Below are positions 1-9,111 of a stretch of 64,000 nucleotides of DNA, piece by piece. Source of the DNA: Mycobacterium sp. WUMAC-067 (GTDB lineage: Bacteria > Actinomycetota > Actinomycetes > Mycobacteriales > Mycobacteriaceae); the NCBI RefSeq assembly GCF_020217485.1, contig NZ_JAEKMI010000010.1:93703-157702 (forward strand), given 5' to 3'. A model generated the notes under the pieces. The model searched no databases. It was given only the letters and a program-made list of their open reading frames with translations, and was not told the DNA's origin. How positions within the stretch are numbered: position 1 is the first letter of the stretch; each line of letters opens with the position of its first letter. Position numbers and translations under genes: made by a program.

Positions 1-28
1 CGCGCGCCGGCCCGCCTGAGGGGCCCGC

Positions 29-742
29 CTACTTGAGCAGTGCCGGCAGCCGCTGCAGCAGTCCGGGCAACGCCTGGCCGGCCGACTCGCGGATGCTGAG
101 GGTGGCGTTGGCCGATAGCGGCGTGACTTCGGGATTGACCTCGATGACGGCGGCGCCGCGCGCCAGCGCCAGCTCCGCGAGCCCGGCCGCCGGATAGACG
201 ATCGCCGACGTCCCGACCACCACCATCACGTCGGCGGACTCGGTCGCCTCGTGGGCGCGCTGCCAGGGCTCGTCGGGCAATTGCTCACCGAACCACACGA
301 TGTCGGGCCGGATCAGGCCGCCGCATTGACACACCGGAGGCTCCACCTCCAGCGCCGGCTCGGCCATCTGCGGCAGCGCGCCGCTGTACGGCACAGCGCA
401 ACGCGCACAACGGAATTCGAAAAGGCTTCCGTGCAAGTGGTGGACGGAGTCGCTGCCCGCCCGCTCGTGCAGGTCGTCGACGTTCTGGGTGATGACGGTG
501 ACCTGGGCATCGTCCTGCCAGGCGGCGATGGCGCGATGACCCGCATTGGGTTGCACATCGGCGACCAGGTAGTGCCGCCACAGATACCAGCCCCAGACGC
601 GCTGCGGGTTGTCGCGCCACCCTTGTGTGCTGGACAGCTCGTAGGGATCGAAGCGTGCCCACAACCCGTTCTTGTCATCGCGGAAGGTCGGCACACCGCT
701 TTCCGCGGAGATCCCCGCGCCGCTGAGCACCGCTACGCGCAT
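29..742 (-). CDS. cobB: Sirtuin NAD-dependent protein deacylase (Rv1151c-like)
   Basis: A 237-residue sirtuin that would remove acyl groups from lysines using NAD in the cytoplasm. The sequence shows the NAD-binding GAGIS motif near residue 8, TQNVDDLH, the catalytic HGS histidine, a four-cysteine zinc site (CARC then CQC) and RPDIVWFGE. The Y-x-x-R motif in WYLWRHYL is the signature of SIRT5/CobB class III sirtuins, which prefer succinyl or malonyl lysine. The start at 742 is chosen because the protein then opens directly with [12 protein letters not shown]; the frame stays open to 946 but that extension is Ser/Pro/Arg-rich and overlaps the divergent GntR gene. The intergenic gap to that gene is only 37 bases, so the two probably share a promoter region. 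Confidence 0.93.
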   Translation of the reverse strand: MRVAVLSGAGISAESGVPTFRDDKNGLWARFDPYELSSTQGWRDNPQRVWGWYLWRHYLVADVQPNAGHRAIAAWQDDAQVTVITQNVDDLHERAGSDSVHHLHGSLFEFRCARCAVPYSGALPQMAEPALEVEPPVCQCGGLIRPDIVWFGEQLPDEPWQRAHEATESADVMVVVGTSAIVYPAAGLAELALARGAAVIEVNPEVTPLSANATLSIRESAGQALPGLLQRLPALLK

Positions 743-779
743 CCCACCAAGATAGCCGGAGCTGGGGGATACTGAACGG

Positions 780-1145
780 GTGGAACTGGGTGATTGGTTG
801 CGGGTCGACGTGAAGGCGGGCAAGCCGTTGTTCGACCAGCTCAGGACGCAGGTGATCGACGGGGTCCGGGAGGGCGCGCTGCCGCCGGGCACCCGCCTGC
901 CCACCGTGCGGGACCTGGCCGGCCAACTCGGGGTCGCGGTCAACACCGTGGCTCGCGCCTACCGCGAGCTGGAAACCGCCGCCATCATCGAAACCCGGGG
1001 CCGCTTCGGCACATTCGTCGCCCGCTACGACCCGACCGACGCCGCGATGGCGGCCGCCGCCCGCGAGTACGTTCGGGTAGCGCGGGGACTCGGGTTGGAC
1101 AAGGCCGATGCCCTGCGCTACATCGAATCGGTGCCCGACGAGTAA
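780..1145 (+). CDS. Short GntR-family regulator (Rv1152-like)
   Basis: A 121-residue transcription regulator of the YtrA-like short GntR type. The winged helix-turn-helix lies at about residues 12-75, with the recognisable stretches [27 protein letters not shown] and [11 protein letters not shown]. The C-terminal 40 residues form a short helical tail, far too small for the ligand domain of FadR or HutC types. The start is GTG. It diverges from the sirtuin gene, which is the natural first candidate for its target. The effector is not visible from sequence. Confidence 0.88.
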   Translation: MELGDWLRVDVKAGKPLFDQLRTQVIDGVREGALPPGTRLPTVRDLAGQLGVAVNTVARAYRELETAAIIETRGRFGTFVARYDPTDAAMAAAAREYVRVARGLGLDKADALRYIESVPDE

Positions 1146-1200
1146 GCGGTATCGTCCGGCATCGAAAATCGTTGGCGCACAGTCTGTGTGGTGCTGCCGC

Positions 1201-1722
1201 TCAGCGCAACACCTTGTCGAGCGTACGCAGGTTGCGCGTCGTGGTCGACGACTTGTAGCGGGCCTTGCCCATCGTCTTGCCGATGGTGCTGTCCAGGGTG
1301 GCGCCCTTGCGGACCTGCCAGTAGAGCACGCCGTCACCGCGGCTGATCCGCTCGTCCGGACCCGCGTCCTTGCCCAGCCCGGCGAGCTCGTCGAGCACCG
1401 CCTCATCGGCGACGAACGTGATGTAGGACTGGTAGCCGTCGGCGTCGCGCTCGAACGGATAGGCGGCGACCACGTCGCGCACGGTGCCGAGGTCATAGGC
1501 CAGCACCCAGGCGTCGTAGCCGAAACGTTCGCGCAACGCGGACTCGGCCTTCTTGCGCACCGTCGCCGCGCCGGCCGACGACTCCAGCAGGACGTTGCCG
1601 CTGGCCAACACGGTTCGCACCGCGGTGAAGCCCGCGTCGGTCAGCGCGGCCGCCACCTCGGCCATCTTCAGGTTGACGCCCCCGACGTTCACGCCACGCA
1701 GAAACGCCGCGTACTCGGTCAT
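1201..1722 (-). CDS. DUF1697 family protein
   Basis: A 173-residue protein of the DUF1697 family, recognised from the opening MTEYAAFLRGVNVGG, the LASGNVLL segment and a C-terminal TMGKARYKSSTTTRNLRT stretch typical of the family. These are cytoplasmic proteins of unknown biochemical function that are widespread in actinobacteria. The frame remains open upstream to 2211, but the start at 1722 matches the family N-terminus, and the longer version would run antisense through the next gene. M. tuberculosis carries different genes (omt, Rv1154c) between Rv1152 and Rv1155. Confidence 0.85.
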   Translation of the reverse strand: MTEYAAFLRGVNVGGVNLKMAEVAAALTDAGFTAVRTVLASGNVLLESSAGAATVRKKAESALRERFGYDAWVLAYDLGTVRDVVAAYPFERDADGYQSYITFVADEAVLDELAGLGKDAGPDERISRGDGVLYWQVRKGATLDSTIGKTMGKARYKSSTTTRNLRTLDKVLR

Positions 1723-1788
1723 GCCCAGATTCCACCAGCCCGGCCGCCAAACGGCCATCCCGGGCCGCCCGGGCGGCGCGCGACGTAG

Positions 1789-2241
<453 letters not shown>

Positions 2242-2289
2242 CCGCGCCGGCCGCGGGCCCGCCCGGCAGACCGGGGCTAAGCTGCACCC

Positions 2290-2514
2290 ATGGCTGAATC
2301 GAATGCCCGGCAGGGTTCAAAGTCGTCCAAATCTTCGGGGGCTTCTGAATCGCCCGGGTCGGACGAGGACACCAAGCGCAAGTTCCGCGAAGCCCTCGAC
2401 CGCAAGATGGCGAAATCCTCGAACGCGTCCGACCACAAAGACGGCGCCGGCAAGCAGTCCCGGGCGCACGGCGCGGCGGGAAACCGCCGCGAATTCCGCC
2501 GCAAGAGCGGCTGA
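2290..2514 (+). CDS. DUF5302 small charged protein
   Basis: A 74-residue, very hydrophilic and probably disordered protein dominated by Lys, Arg, Ser and Asp. The central DTKRKFREALDRKMAK segment is the conserved core of the actinobacterial DUF5302 family, whose function is unknown. It has no signal peptide or membrane segment. It lies 48 bases downstream of the FDOR gene on the same strand and could be cotranscribed with it. Codon use is ordinary for the region, which supports real coding despite the low complexity. Confidence 0.8.
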   Translation: MAESNARQGSKSSKSSGASESPGSDEDTKRKFREALDRKMAKSSNASDHKDGAGKQSRAHGAAGNRREFRRKSG

Positions 2515-2546
2515 CCCGAGAGTCGTTGGCAGACAGCCTGATTCGT

Positions 2547-3080
2547 TTATCCCCGGGGTGGGTAGAACAGGCCGACCGACGGGTCGTCTTGCCCCGGTCT
2601 GCCGCGTAGGCTTCCCCGCGTGCTGGGGTGTCCGAAGTTCACTTGGGACGGGTCGTTTTGGTATGCCCAGTCCGCCACGATGGTGCGTCGACTGAACTTC
2701 CAGCGCCCGTCGTGCTTGGTGTACTCGTCCAGGTACCGGCCGCCGATGACCACGTCGACGTCGTGCTCGGGGTCGGCGAAGGTGTGAAACACCAGGCAGT
2801 AAACCTCACCGCGGGCCGCCTCGCCCTCGATCACGAAGTTCGTCGTGGTGATGTTGTGTTGGGAGACACGCACATACGGCTCCGCGGCCTGCAACTGCGC
2901 GATGAACTGTTCGACACCGCCGGTCGAGAACGACCCGTGCGCGTCGGTCGCGTCGGGGTGATACAGGCCCCGGAGGCCGTCGTAATCGGCGCGGTCGATG
3001 GCCCGGCAATAGGAGGTGACGAGCGCGTGCAGTTCGTCGCGGGCCAGCATCAGCGCCAATCGGGCCTCATCCACCACCAC
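2547..3080 (-). CDS. NTF2-like / SnoaL-type protein
   Basis: A protein of about 177 residues with the cone-shaped SnoaL/NTF2-like fold used by small isomerases, hydratases and ring-hydroxylating dioxygenase beta subunits. Family hallmarks are YCRAIDRADYDGLRGLYHPDA near residues 24-44 (given here as one segment) and the strand GRYLDEYTKHDGRWKFSRR. The last 35 residues are Gly/Pro-rich and probably disordered. The start is one of three consecutive GTG codons at 3080, 3077 and 3074; an internal ATG (MLARDEL) is another option. Substrate cannot be inferred. It is convergent with the DUF5302 gene. Confidence 0.8.
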   Translation of the reverse strand: MVVDEARLALMLARDELHALVTSYCRAIDRADYDGLRGLYHPDATDAHGSFSTGGVEQFIAQLQAAEPYVRVSQHNITTTNFVIEGEAARGEVYCLVFHTFADPEHDVDVVIGGRYLDEYTKHDGRWKFSRRTIVADWAYQNDPSQVNFGHPSTRGSLRGRPGQDDPSVGLFYPPRG

Positions 3081-3185
3081 GTCACGATAACTCGATGGTT
3101 AGGGTGCTGGTCATAGGCGCAATTTCGGTGGTTGGTGTCGCGCCAGGCGGTCTCGGTCGTAGGGTGTTCAGCGGAAGGAAGGTCG

Positions 3186-3764
3186 TTGACGGTGAAACTT
3201 TGGCTGGCTCAAGATCCCGAGGCCGACGCGCTGCTGGACGAGAATCCGTTGGCCCTGCTCATCGGGATGGTCCTCGATCAGCAGGTGCCGTTCGAGACCG
3301 CCTTTTCGGGACCGAAGAAGATCGCCGACCGCATGGGCAGCTTCGGCGCTCACGAGATCGCGGAGTACGACCCGGACAAGTTCGCCGCGCTGTGCTCGGA
3401 AAGGCCTGCGATCCACCGGTTTCCGGGATCGATGGCCAAACGTATCCAGACCCTGGCCCAGATCATCGTGGACGATTACGACGGCGACGCCGCGGGCTTG
3501 TGGACCGCGGGCGACCCCGACGGCGAGGAGCTGCTGCGGCGCATCAAGGGGCTGCCCGGTTTCGGCGCCGTTAAGGCGCAGATCTTTCTGGCGCTGCTGG
3601 GCAAGCAGTACGGGGTGACGCCGTCCGGGTGGCGACGAGCCGCCGGCGAGTTCGGCAAACCGGGCACGCACATCTCCGTCGCCGATATCGTCGACGCCGA
3701 ATCGATGGGCGCGGTGCGTTCCTATAAGAAGCAGATGAAAGCGGCAGCCAAGGCGGCGAAGTAG
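3186..3764 (+). CDS. HhH-GPD base-excision repair-like protein (Rv1156-like)
   Basis: A 192-residue protein of the HhH-GPD glycosylase superfamily. NPLALLIGMVLDQQVPFETAF corresponds to the helix that opens these folds (given in part: LLIGMVLDQQVPFETAF), and RRIKGLPGFGAVKAQIF contains the helix-hairpin-helix. The catalytic aspartate after the hairpin is not obvious, so a DNA-binding or weakly active member is possible. The TTG at 3186 is taken as start because GGAAGGAAGG at 3173-3182 sits at ribosome-binding distance; a GTG two codons later (3192) is the alternative. The frame extends upstream to 3132 without family similarity. The last residues are a Lys/Ala tail. Confidence 0.85.
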   Translation: MTVKLWLAQDPEADALLDENPLALLIGMVLDQQVPFETAFSGPKKIADRMGSFGAHEIAEYDPDKFAALCSERPAIHRFPGSMAKRIQTLAQIIVDDYDGDAAGLWTAGDPDGEELLRRIKGLPGFGAVKAQIFLALLGKQYGVTPSGWRRAAGEFGKPGTHISVADIVDAESMGAVRSYKKQMKAAAKAAK

Positions 3765-3792
3765 TGGGTGTACAGAAGGGAAGGGCGGCAAC

Positions 3793-3939
3793 GTGAAGAC
3801 ACACCTGACGTGTCCGTGCGGCGAAGCCATTGTCGGCAAGGACGAGGACGAGCTGGTCGAATTGACCCAGGCTCACCTCGCCAGCGTTCATCCTGGCCTC
3901 GAGTACGACCGCGACGCGATCCTGTTCATGGCGTACTAG
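3793..3939 (+). CDS. DUF1059 small protein, 48 residues
   Basis: A short gene reading MKTHLTCPCGEAIVGKDEDE and ending in RDAILFMAY. The CPCG pair, the acidic KDEDELVEL helix and the histidines in the second half match the DUF1059 family of small, possibly metal-binding proteins of unknown function. The start is GTG at 3793, preceded by a purine-rich AAGGGAAGGGCGG ribosome-binding region. It lies 28 bases after the HhH-GPD gene and is followed almost at once by a strong hairpin, so it is the last gene of that transcript. Confidence 0.8.
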   Translation: MKTHLTCPCGEAIVGKDEDELVELTQAHLASVHPGLEYDRDAILFMAY

Positions 3940-3941
3940 TA

Positions 3942-3982
3942 GCGAACGCGCGTGACCCCGGTGCGGGGACACGCGCGTTCGC
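3942..3982. terminator. Strong hairpin between convergent genes
   Basis: A perfect 13-base stem (GCGAACGCGCGTG against CACGCGCGTTCGC) encloses a second stem of CCCCG/CGGGG around a GTG loop. It lies between the DUF1059 gene and the convergent secreted-protein gene, so it can serve both strands. There is no T-tract, which is usual for mycobacterial intrinsic terminators. Confidence 0.75.
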
Positions 3983-4012
3983 AGGTGGCGAGACGGTGAC
4001 GGCGCCGGTCTG

Positions 4013-5023
4013 TTACGGCACCACCGTCGAGCCGATCGTGGGCATGAACTGGCACTGCTTTTCCTTGGTCGTGACCTGCCCGAAGATCGTCGACATGATG
4101 CTGCCCGAGCCCGTGTCGGCGATCGCGCTCAACGTCGTCGGCCCCTCCGGGTTGATGTCCGAACGCGGCTTGAGGGCGACGGTGCCGGACTTGCCGGTGG
4201 TCAGGTTCACCCAGGTGACGTTCAACGGCAGCTTCTGCACCTCGGCGGGTCCGGGCGTGCCGACCGCGGTGAACACGTAGGCGGTCTGCCCGGGCCCCGG
4301 GCCGGGAAGCGGAATCTTGGCCGGGCCCGCGACCGACAGTGCGGTGGCGATGGCGCTGCTGCCATCGGCAAGGCAGTTGGTGCCGATCGAGGGATACATG
4401 AAGTCCTGGGTCGGCGGCGTGTCGGCGCCGAACCCGGGGGCGGCCGCCGTCGGGGCGGCGTCCGGCGCAGGTGGCGCCGGAACCGGTGCCGCGGCGGGCA
4501 CATTCGCGGACTGGGCGGCGGGCTGGGCGGGCACGGGTGCCGGCGCTGGCCCGGCCGCGTGCGCCGGGTCGACGCCGGCGGGCAGGTGCGCCTCCGGTGC
4601 CGCTTCGGGTGCGGGACCCGCCGCGTGCACCGGGTCGATTCCGGTCGGCAGGTGCGCCTGCAAACCGGGTTCCACGCCGGTCGCGGGAACGTGTTGCACG
4701 GGTGCGGTGGGCTCTTGGACGAACTGATTCACCGCCGCCGCCACGTTTTTCGACTCGCTGGGAGCGGTCGGGCTGTGGGCGAAGGCTTGCGCGGCGGCCA
4801 TCAGCAGTTGCGTCGCTTGCTGCGGGTCGCCCGCCGCTTGCTGGATGAGCGGGCTGAGCTGCGACAGGGCAGGCAGACCCGGCAGCTGTTGGGCCGCGTT
4901 GGATTGTGGTGTCGGCTGCGGCGCCGCCGGATCGGCTACCGCGCTCGGGCTAAGCCCGAGCGCGGCAACCGATGCCGTGACGACAGCGGCCAAACCTTTG
5001 GACAGATTCCAAGTGGTTGCCAC
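4013..5023 (-). CDS. Secreted Ala/Pro-rich protein (Rv1157c-like)
   Basis: A 336-residue exported protein of unknown function. It begins with a Sec signal peptide (residues 1-31, ending in SPSAVADP), continues with a long Ala/Pro/Gln-rich disordered region, and ends in a folded domain of about 130 residues starting at GADTPPTQDFMYPSIG. Two cysteines (GTNCLADG and KEKQCQFMP) probably form a disulfide in that domain. Two imperfect repeats, HLPTGIDPVHAAGPAP and HLPAGVDPAHAAGPAP, lie in the linker. It is followed on the same strand by the Rv1158c-like gene and resembles it in overall design, suggesting paralogy by duplication. Confidence 0.85.
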   Translation of the reverse strand: MATTWNLSKGLAAVVTASVAALGLSPSAVADPAAPQPTPQSNAAQQLPGLPALSQLSPLIQQAAGDPQQATQLLMAAAQAFAHSPTAPSESKNVAAAVNQFVQEPTAPVQHVPATGVEPGLQAHLPTGIDPVHAAGPAPEAAPEAHLPAGVDPAHAAGPAPAPVPAQPAAQSANVPAAAPVPAPPAPDAAPTAAAPGFGADTPPTQDFMYPSIGTNCLADGSSAIATALSVAGPAKIPLPGPGPGQTAYVFTAVGTPGPAEVQKLPLNVTWVNLTTGKSGTVALKPRSDINPEGPTTLSAIADTGSGSIMSTIFGQVTTKEKQCQFMPTIGSTVVP

Positions 5024-5070
5024 GGTGTCCTCCGGTTCTCAGTGGTTGATTGGTCCGACTACGACGCTGC

Positions 5071-5829
5071 TCAAGGCAATGCGGCAAGCAGCGGCGCTGC
5101 CGGTCCGGCCGGGCTGGCAGCCGGCGCGGGTGCGGCCGGAGCGGCTGGTGCCGCCGGAGCCGCCGGGGTCTGGCCCGAAGCCAGCGCCGGCAGATCCTGC
5201 GGGAGCCGCACCTGCGAGGGCACCGGAAGGCCCGCGGGCATCGCCGGCATGTTGACCTGCGCCTGCGGGATTTGCGGTGCGGGCGGCGTGGCCGGCGCGC
5301 TCGGTGCCGACAGCCCCGGGATCGCGGGCAGGCCCGGGATCGACGAGGACGCCGGAGCGGCCGGGCTCGCGGCCGCCGGCTGTGCGCCGGTCAGGCCCTG
5401 AATCATTCCCGGAATGCCGGACGCCGCGGAAGGTGCCGCCGGCGCGGCCGGCGTCGCCGACTGCGCCAGCCCCGGAATGGACGGGAGCGCCGCCGGAGAT
5501 GACGCGGGAGCGGCGGGTGCCGCCGGCGTCAGGCCGGGGATCGACGGGATGCCCGCCGTGGACGCCGACGCCGGCGAGGCGGCGGCCGGAACACCCGGGA
5601 AGCTGATGCCCGGTGTGGCCGGCGCCGAGGGCGGCGTGGCGCCCAGTGCGGTCGCGAGGTTTTGCAGGATTTGAGGTGCGTTGGCCGCCGAGCTGATCAG
5701 CTGCTGCGGAATGTTCGGCACCGCCGGAGCCGGCACGGGGTCGGCGTGGGCGATACCGCCCGTCAATAGTGCTGCGGACGAACCGGCCACGACGGCGGCT
5801 GCACGCAAGTAAGTCCAGATGGTTGGCAT
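5071..5829 (-). CDS. Secreted Ala/Pro-rich repetitive protein (Rv1158c-like)
   Basis: A 252-residue exported protein. The signal peptide covers residues 1-30 (MPTIWTYLRAAAVVAGSSAA to GIAHADP). The rest is almost entirely Ala/Pro/Ser with repeated IPGL-type elements (GIPSIPGL, LPSIPGL, IPGLPAIPGL) and a C-terminal PAAPAAP run, so it is probably an extended cell-wall-spanning chain. The ATG at 5829 is preferred over the open extension to 5919 because it gives a proper signal peptide and has GGGAGAG just upstream. It is transcribed toward the Rv1157c-like gene with a 47-base gap. No enzymatic motif is present. Confidence 0.83.
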   Translation of the reverse strand: MPTIWTYLRAAAVVAGSSAALLTGGIAHADPVPAPAVPNIPQQLISSAANAPQILQNLATALGATPPSAPATPGISFPGVPAAASPASASTAGIPSIPGLTPAAPAAPASSPAALPSIPGLAQSATPAAPAAPSAASGIPGMIQGLTGAQPAAASPAAPASSSIPGLPAIPGLSAPSAPATPPAPQIPQAQVNMPAMPAGLPVPSQVRLPQDLPALASGQTPAAPAAPAAPAAPAPAASPAGPAAPLLAALP

Positions 5830-6077
5830 GACTCTCCCTGATTGATCGATTACAGGTCCCGCCGCTGAAGCTACTTTGATGCAGATGGGACTCAAGTGAC
5901 ACGTGTGGCATTTATTCATTCGTTACGGAGACGAGTGAGAGCGGTGACCGAAAGCGCGAAATGCGGTTCCCTAAATAGAAGTCCGGGACCGACGGGGCGG
6001 CGCCGCACGCCCCGATCGCTAAAGTCGGGCGGATAGAAACCATCTCGGCCGCCCCGGCGGCACCCATCACCCAGCGG

Positions 6078-7283
6078 TTGGTGAGTCTCCTCGAAGGGGG
6101 CGCGCCGATGCTGCTCATCGTGAGCATCGCCGCGCGGCTGGCCTGGACCTACCTGGCCCCCAACGGCGCGAACTTCGTCGACCTGCACGTCTACCTCGGC
6201 GGGGCCGCCGCGATCGACCATCCCGGCGCCCTGTACAGCTACGTCTACGCCGACCAGACACCGGACTTCCCGCTGCCGTTCACCTACCCGCCGTTCGCGG
6301 CCGTCGTCTTCTACCCGCTGCACCTGCTGCCGTTCGGGCTCGTCGCATTTCTGTGGCAGGTCGCGACCATGGCCGCCCTGTACGCCGCGATCCGGATCAG
6401 CCAGCGCCTGACGGGTGTGGCGGCCGGCCCCCGCGGCCGCCGACTCGCGATGGCGTGGACGGCGATCACGATCTGGATCGAGCCGCTGCGCAGCACATTC
6501 GACTACGGCCAGGTCAACGTGTTGCTCATGACCGCGGTGCTGTGGGCGGTCTACACCACGCGATGGTGGCTGTCGGGATTACTGGTCGGCGTGGCGGCCG
6601 GAATCAAGTTGACCCCCGCCATCTCCGGGGTCTATCTGGCCGGCGCCCGGCGGTGGGCCGCGGCGGTGTTCTCGGCGGTCGTTTTCGTTGCCACCATTGG
6701 GATTTCGGTCGTGGTGGTCGGGGATCAGACCCGCTACTACTTCACCGACCTGCTCGGCGACGCCCACCGGGTGGGCCCCATCGCCACCTCGTTCAATCAG
6801 TCGTGGCGCGGCGGCATCTCGCGCATCCTGGGCCACGACGTCGGGTTCGGCCCGCCGCTGGTGGTCGCCCTCGTCGTCACCGCGGTGCTGGCCGTCCTGG
6901 CCTGGCGCGCGCTGGACGCCGCCGATCAATTGGGCAGGCTGCTCGTGGTCGAGTTGTTCGGGCTGCTGCTCTCGCCGATTTCCTGGACCCACCACTGGGT
7001 GTGGCTGGTGCCGTTGATGATCTGGGCGATCCACGGCGCGGGGCGCACGCTGCGCGGAGCGCGAATCGTCGGCTGGGGCTGGTTGGTGCTCACCCTGATC
7101 GGCGTGCCGTGGTTGCTGAGCTTCGCTCAACCGACCATCTGGCAGATCAGCCGCCCGTGGTACCTGGCCTGGGCCGCGTTGATCTACACCGTGGCCGCGG
7201 TCGCGACGTTGATCTGGATCGCGGCCACCGGCAGCCGCGGGCGGTTCGCCACGCCCGGCGAACGCGCCGAGGCCACCGGCTAG
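6078..7283 (+). CDS. pimE: PimE, polyprenol-phosphate-mannose-dependent alpha-1,2-mannosyltransferase
   Basis: An integral membrane GT-C glycosyltransferase of about 401 residues with some ten hydrophobic segments. In mycobacteria PimE adds the fifth mannose during synthesis of polar phosphatidylinositol mannosides on the periplasmic face of the inner membrane. The catalytic aspartate of the family is seen in [11 protein letters not shown] near residue 35, and [19 protein letters not shown] and [11 protein letters not shown] are family loops. The GTG at 6078 is the first usable start seen, but known PimE proteins carry roughly 20 more N-terminal residues, so the true start may be a rarer codon upstream. 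Its stop overlaps the convergent pterin dehydratase gene by four bases. Confidence 0.92.
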   Translation: MVSLLEGGAPMLLIVSIAARLAWTYLAPNGANFVDLHVYLGGAAAIDHPGALYSYVYADQTPDFPLPFTYPPFAAVVFYPLHLLPFGLVAFLWQVATMAALYAAIRISQRLTGVAAGPRGRRLAMAWTAITIWIEPLRSTFDYGQVNVLLMTAVLWAVYTTRWWLSGLLVGVAAGIKLTPAISGVYLAGARRWAAAVFSAVVFVATIGISVVVVGDQTRYYFTDLLGDAHRVGPIATSFNQSWRGGISRILGHDVGFGPPLVVALVVTAVLAVLAWRALDAADQLGRLLVVELFGLLLSPISWTHHWVWLVPLMIWAIHGAGRTLRGARIVGWGWLVLTLIGVPWLLSFAQPTIWQISRPWYLAWAALIYTVAAVATLIWIAATGSRGRFATPGERAEATG

Positions 7284-7564
7284 CTGTCGACGATGCCGTT
7301 GATATCGCGGGCCATGTCGATATCGTTTTGGGTGATGCCACCCTCGGAGTGCGTGACGAGAGCGAAAGTGACTGTCCGCCAACGAATATCGATGTCCGGG
7401 TGATGGTCCTTGCTCTCCGCGTGCTCGCCCACCCGGCGCACGGCGTCGATGCCGGCGAGAAAACTCGGAAATTTGATTGAGCGGCGCAGGGCCCCATCGG
7501 CCCGCTCCCATCCGTCGAGCTCGGGCAGTGCGGCGTCCACTTGCTCATCCGTTAACACGGCCAT
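7280..7564 (-). CDS. Pterin-4a-carbinolamine dehydratase (Rv1159A-like)
   Basis: A 94-residue protein of the PCD/DCoH family, which dehydrates 4a-hydroxytetrahydropterin and recycles pterin cofactors. The active-site signature [13 protein letters not shown] provides the paired histidines, followed by [12 protein letters not shown] with the third histidine and the aspartate. Length and motif spacing are normal. Mycobacteria rarely encode an aromatic amino acid hydroxylase, so its true partner is unclear; it may act on molybdopterin-type or tetrahydrofolate intermediates. It is convergent with pimE. Confidence 0.92.
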   Translation of the reverse strand: MAVLTDEQVDAALPELDGWERADGALRRSIKFPSFLAGIDAVRRVGEHAESKDHHPDIDIRWRTVTFALVTHSEGGITQNDIDMARDINGIVDS

Positions 7565-7644
7565 ATCGGACTCGTCCTCTCCTGTCGGATAACGGGTTGA
7601 TCGAGGGGGCGGCCCCGAACGCGACCTCCCGCGAAGGTGGTCAC

Positions 7645-8421
7645 CTACGAGGCTACGGCGGAGTTACCCGGTGCTTGCTTTTTCTGGTCCAACGCCACCA
7701 CGACGTCCGCCTCCGGGAGGCTCTGTCTTTGCTGGTAAGCGGACTCCAGGCTGGTGGGAACGCCCTCTAGGTCGCGGGCCACGCCCATCAGTTCTTCCAG
7801 GATCATGATCCGTTGCTGATTCGCCTCGTCCATCGCCCGGTGGGCTCGCTCATCGAACTCGTGAGCTTTCTGCTTTGCGTCGGCGAGCAGCTGCTCACGT
7901 TCATGCTGGGCGTCCCGCGAGGCCGCATCGATCAATGCCTGGGCTTCGGCCCGCATCCCGGCGAGGTCGGCGTCGAGCTTCTTCCTGGTTTCCTCACACT
8001 CCACTTCGAGCGCTTTTCGCTGCACGGCCATGTGCTCCAACAACTCTCGGTGTTCTCGCCGCGCGGCCTCCCCCTCGGCCACGGCATCCGCGATCAGGGC
8101 ATCCGCCTCGGCGCGCGCCTCGTCCTGCATCCGGGAAACCTCATCGAGCGTGCGCCGCAGCAGCTTCGCCATCCGATGCTGCATCGCATAGGGCGTCGGT
8201 GACGTGTCCGACAGTGCGGCGACCTCGTCCTTGAGGCAGGCGACCTCGATCCGCAGCCCGGCCGCTTCATTGCTGGATTCGTCTCGCTGGGTCCTGAGGT
8301 TCAGGACTTCGTCGATCAGTACCTTCTCCTTGGCGAGCAACGCCTCGATGTAGGGGTCGACCAGAGCCGGGTCATAGCCCCGGAAGATCCGAGTGAACGA
8401 CTTTGCGGGTTTGGCGATCAT
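7645..8421 (-). CDS. DivIVA-like coiled-coil protein
   Basis: A 258-residue protein without signal peptide or membrane segment. The N-terminus [20 protein letters not shown] resembles the membrane-curvature-binding head of DivIVA/Wag31, in which F-x-R-G-Y-D precedes the first coiled coil. Residues 35-75 and about 95-220 are long heptad-rich coiled coils of Glu, Ala, Arg and Lys, and the C-terminal 35 residues are loose. The start at 8421 is preferred to 8484 because AGGGGAG lies just upstream and the DivIVA-like head then starts the protein. I do not recall a homologue at this position in M. tuberculosis. A role in polar growth or septum organisation is inferred from the architecture only. 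Confidence 0.72.
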   Translation of the reverse strand: MIAKPAKSFTRIFRGYDPALVDPYIEALLAKEKVLIDEVLNLRTQRDESSNEAAGLRIEVACLKDEVAALSDTSPTPYAMQHRMAKLLRRTLDEVSRMQDEARAEADALIADAVAEGEAARREHRELLEHMAVQRKALEVECEETRKKLDADLAGMRAEAQALIDAASRDAQHEREQLLADAKQKAHEFDERAHRAMDEANQQRIMILEELMGVARDLEGVPTSLESAYQQRQSLPEADVVVALDQKKQAPGNSAVAS

Positions 8422-8718
8422 TGTCAACTCCCCTCGTTGGAAGTGCCTGTAGTGGTCGTGACCGACTAGGGTCGAGTATTCCACGGCGGCGACTAAACCG
8501 TAAGAGAGTCGTTATGTCCCAACATAATTCGATAGAGAAATCGACTGGGGTGGCCGTCTCGGCGGCAGTTTCGCGGGCGAGGCTGCACGGCCCTTGCTCC
8601 GATGCCGAGACGTTCGCCCTCGCGTGCGGGGCCCGAAGCTGTCCGGATCCCACCGGCGGTGCGGCCGGCGTTGCCGAGCGGTGGTGATTCGCAAGGGCGC
8701 CGTATACCGTCACTGGCC
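8422..8718. other. Divergent intergenic region upstream of mutT2
   Basis: About 297 bases separate the divergent DivIVA-like gene and mutT2. The part around 8495-8545 is richer in A and T than its surroundings and is the likely promoter zone. A 57-codon frame (8514-8687) starts there but resembles nothing known. No repeat or convincing terminator is seen. Confidence 0.4.
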
Positions 8719-9111
8719 ATGCCGACCCAGATCGTCGTCGCCGGCGCCCTCATCTGCGACGCGCGCGTCCTGGTGGCACAGCGCGTCCGCCCGCCGGAGT
8801 TGGCCGGCCGCTGGGAGCTACCCGGGGGCAAGGTCGCGCCCGGCGAGACCGAGCGCGACGCCCTGGTCCGCGAGCTGGCCGAGGAGCTGGGTTTGGCGAC
8901 GGGCGACGTCGCGGTGGGCGACCGGCTCGGCGCGGACATCGCGGTGGACGGCGGGATCACGCTGCGCGCCTACCGGGCGCGTTTGCTCAGCGGCCGCCCG
9001 GACGCGCGTGATCACCGAGCCCTGCGCTGGATTACCGCCGCTGAGCTGCATGATCTCGACTGGGTGCCGGCCGACAGGGGCTGGCTGGCGGACTTGGCCG
9101 GCGCCCTGTGA
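8719..9111 (+). CDS. mutT2: MutT2 Nudix hydrolase
   Basis: A 130-residue Nudix enzyme expected to hydrolyse oxidised or modified nucleoside triphosphates (8-oxo-dGTP, dCTP analogues) and so clean the nucleotide pool. The Nudix box is complete: GGKVAPGETERDALVRELAE followed by ELGL, with the catalytic RE and EE pairs. The N-terminus MPTQIVVAGALI matches the family; the open frame reaching back to 8602 has no similarity. The gene immediately precedes the nitrate reductase operon, as in M. tuberculosis (Rv1160-Rv1161), but a 454-base gap makes cotranscription unlikely. Confidence 0.93.
   Translation: MPTQIVVAGALICDARVLVAQRVRPPELAGRWELPGGKVAPGETERDALVRELAEELGLATGDVAVGDRLGADIAVDGGITLRAYRARLLSGRPDARDHRALRWITAAELHDLDWVPADRGWLADLAGAL

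Noticed and set aside
743..946. N-terminal extension of the sirtuin
   Set aside because: The extra 68 residues are Ser/Pro/Arg-rich and overlap the divergent GntR gene; the family starts at 742.
8514..8687. 57-codon frame before mutT2
   Set aside because: It has a weak ribosome-binding site and starts MSQHNSIEKS, but the second half is low-quality sequence overlapping the mutT2 promoter region; no similarity recognised.
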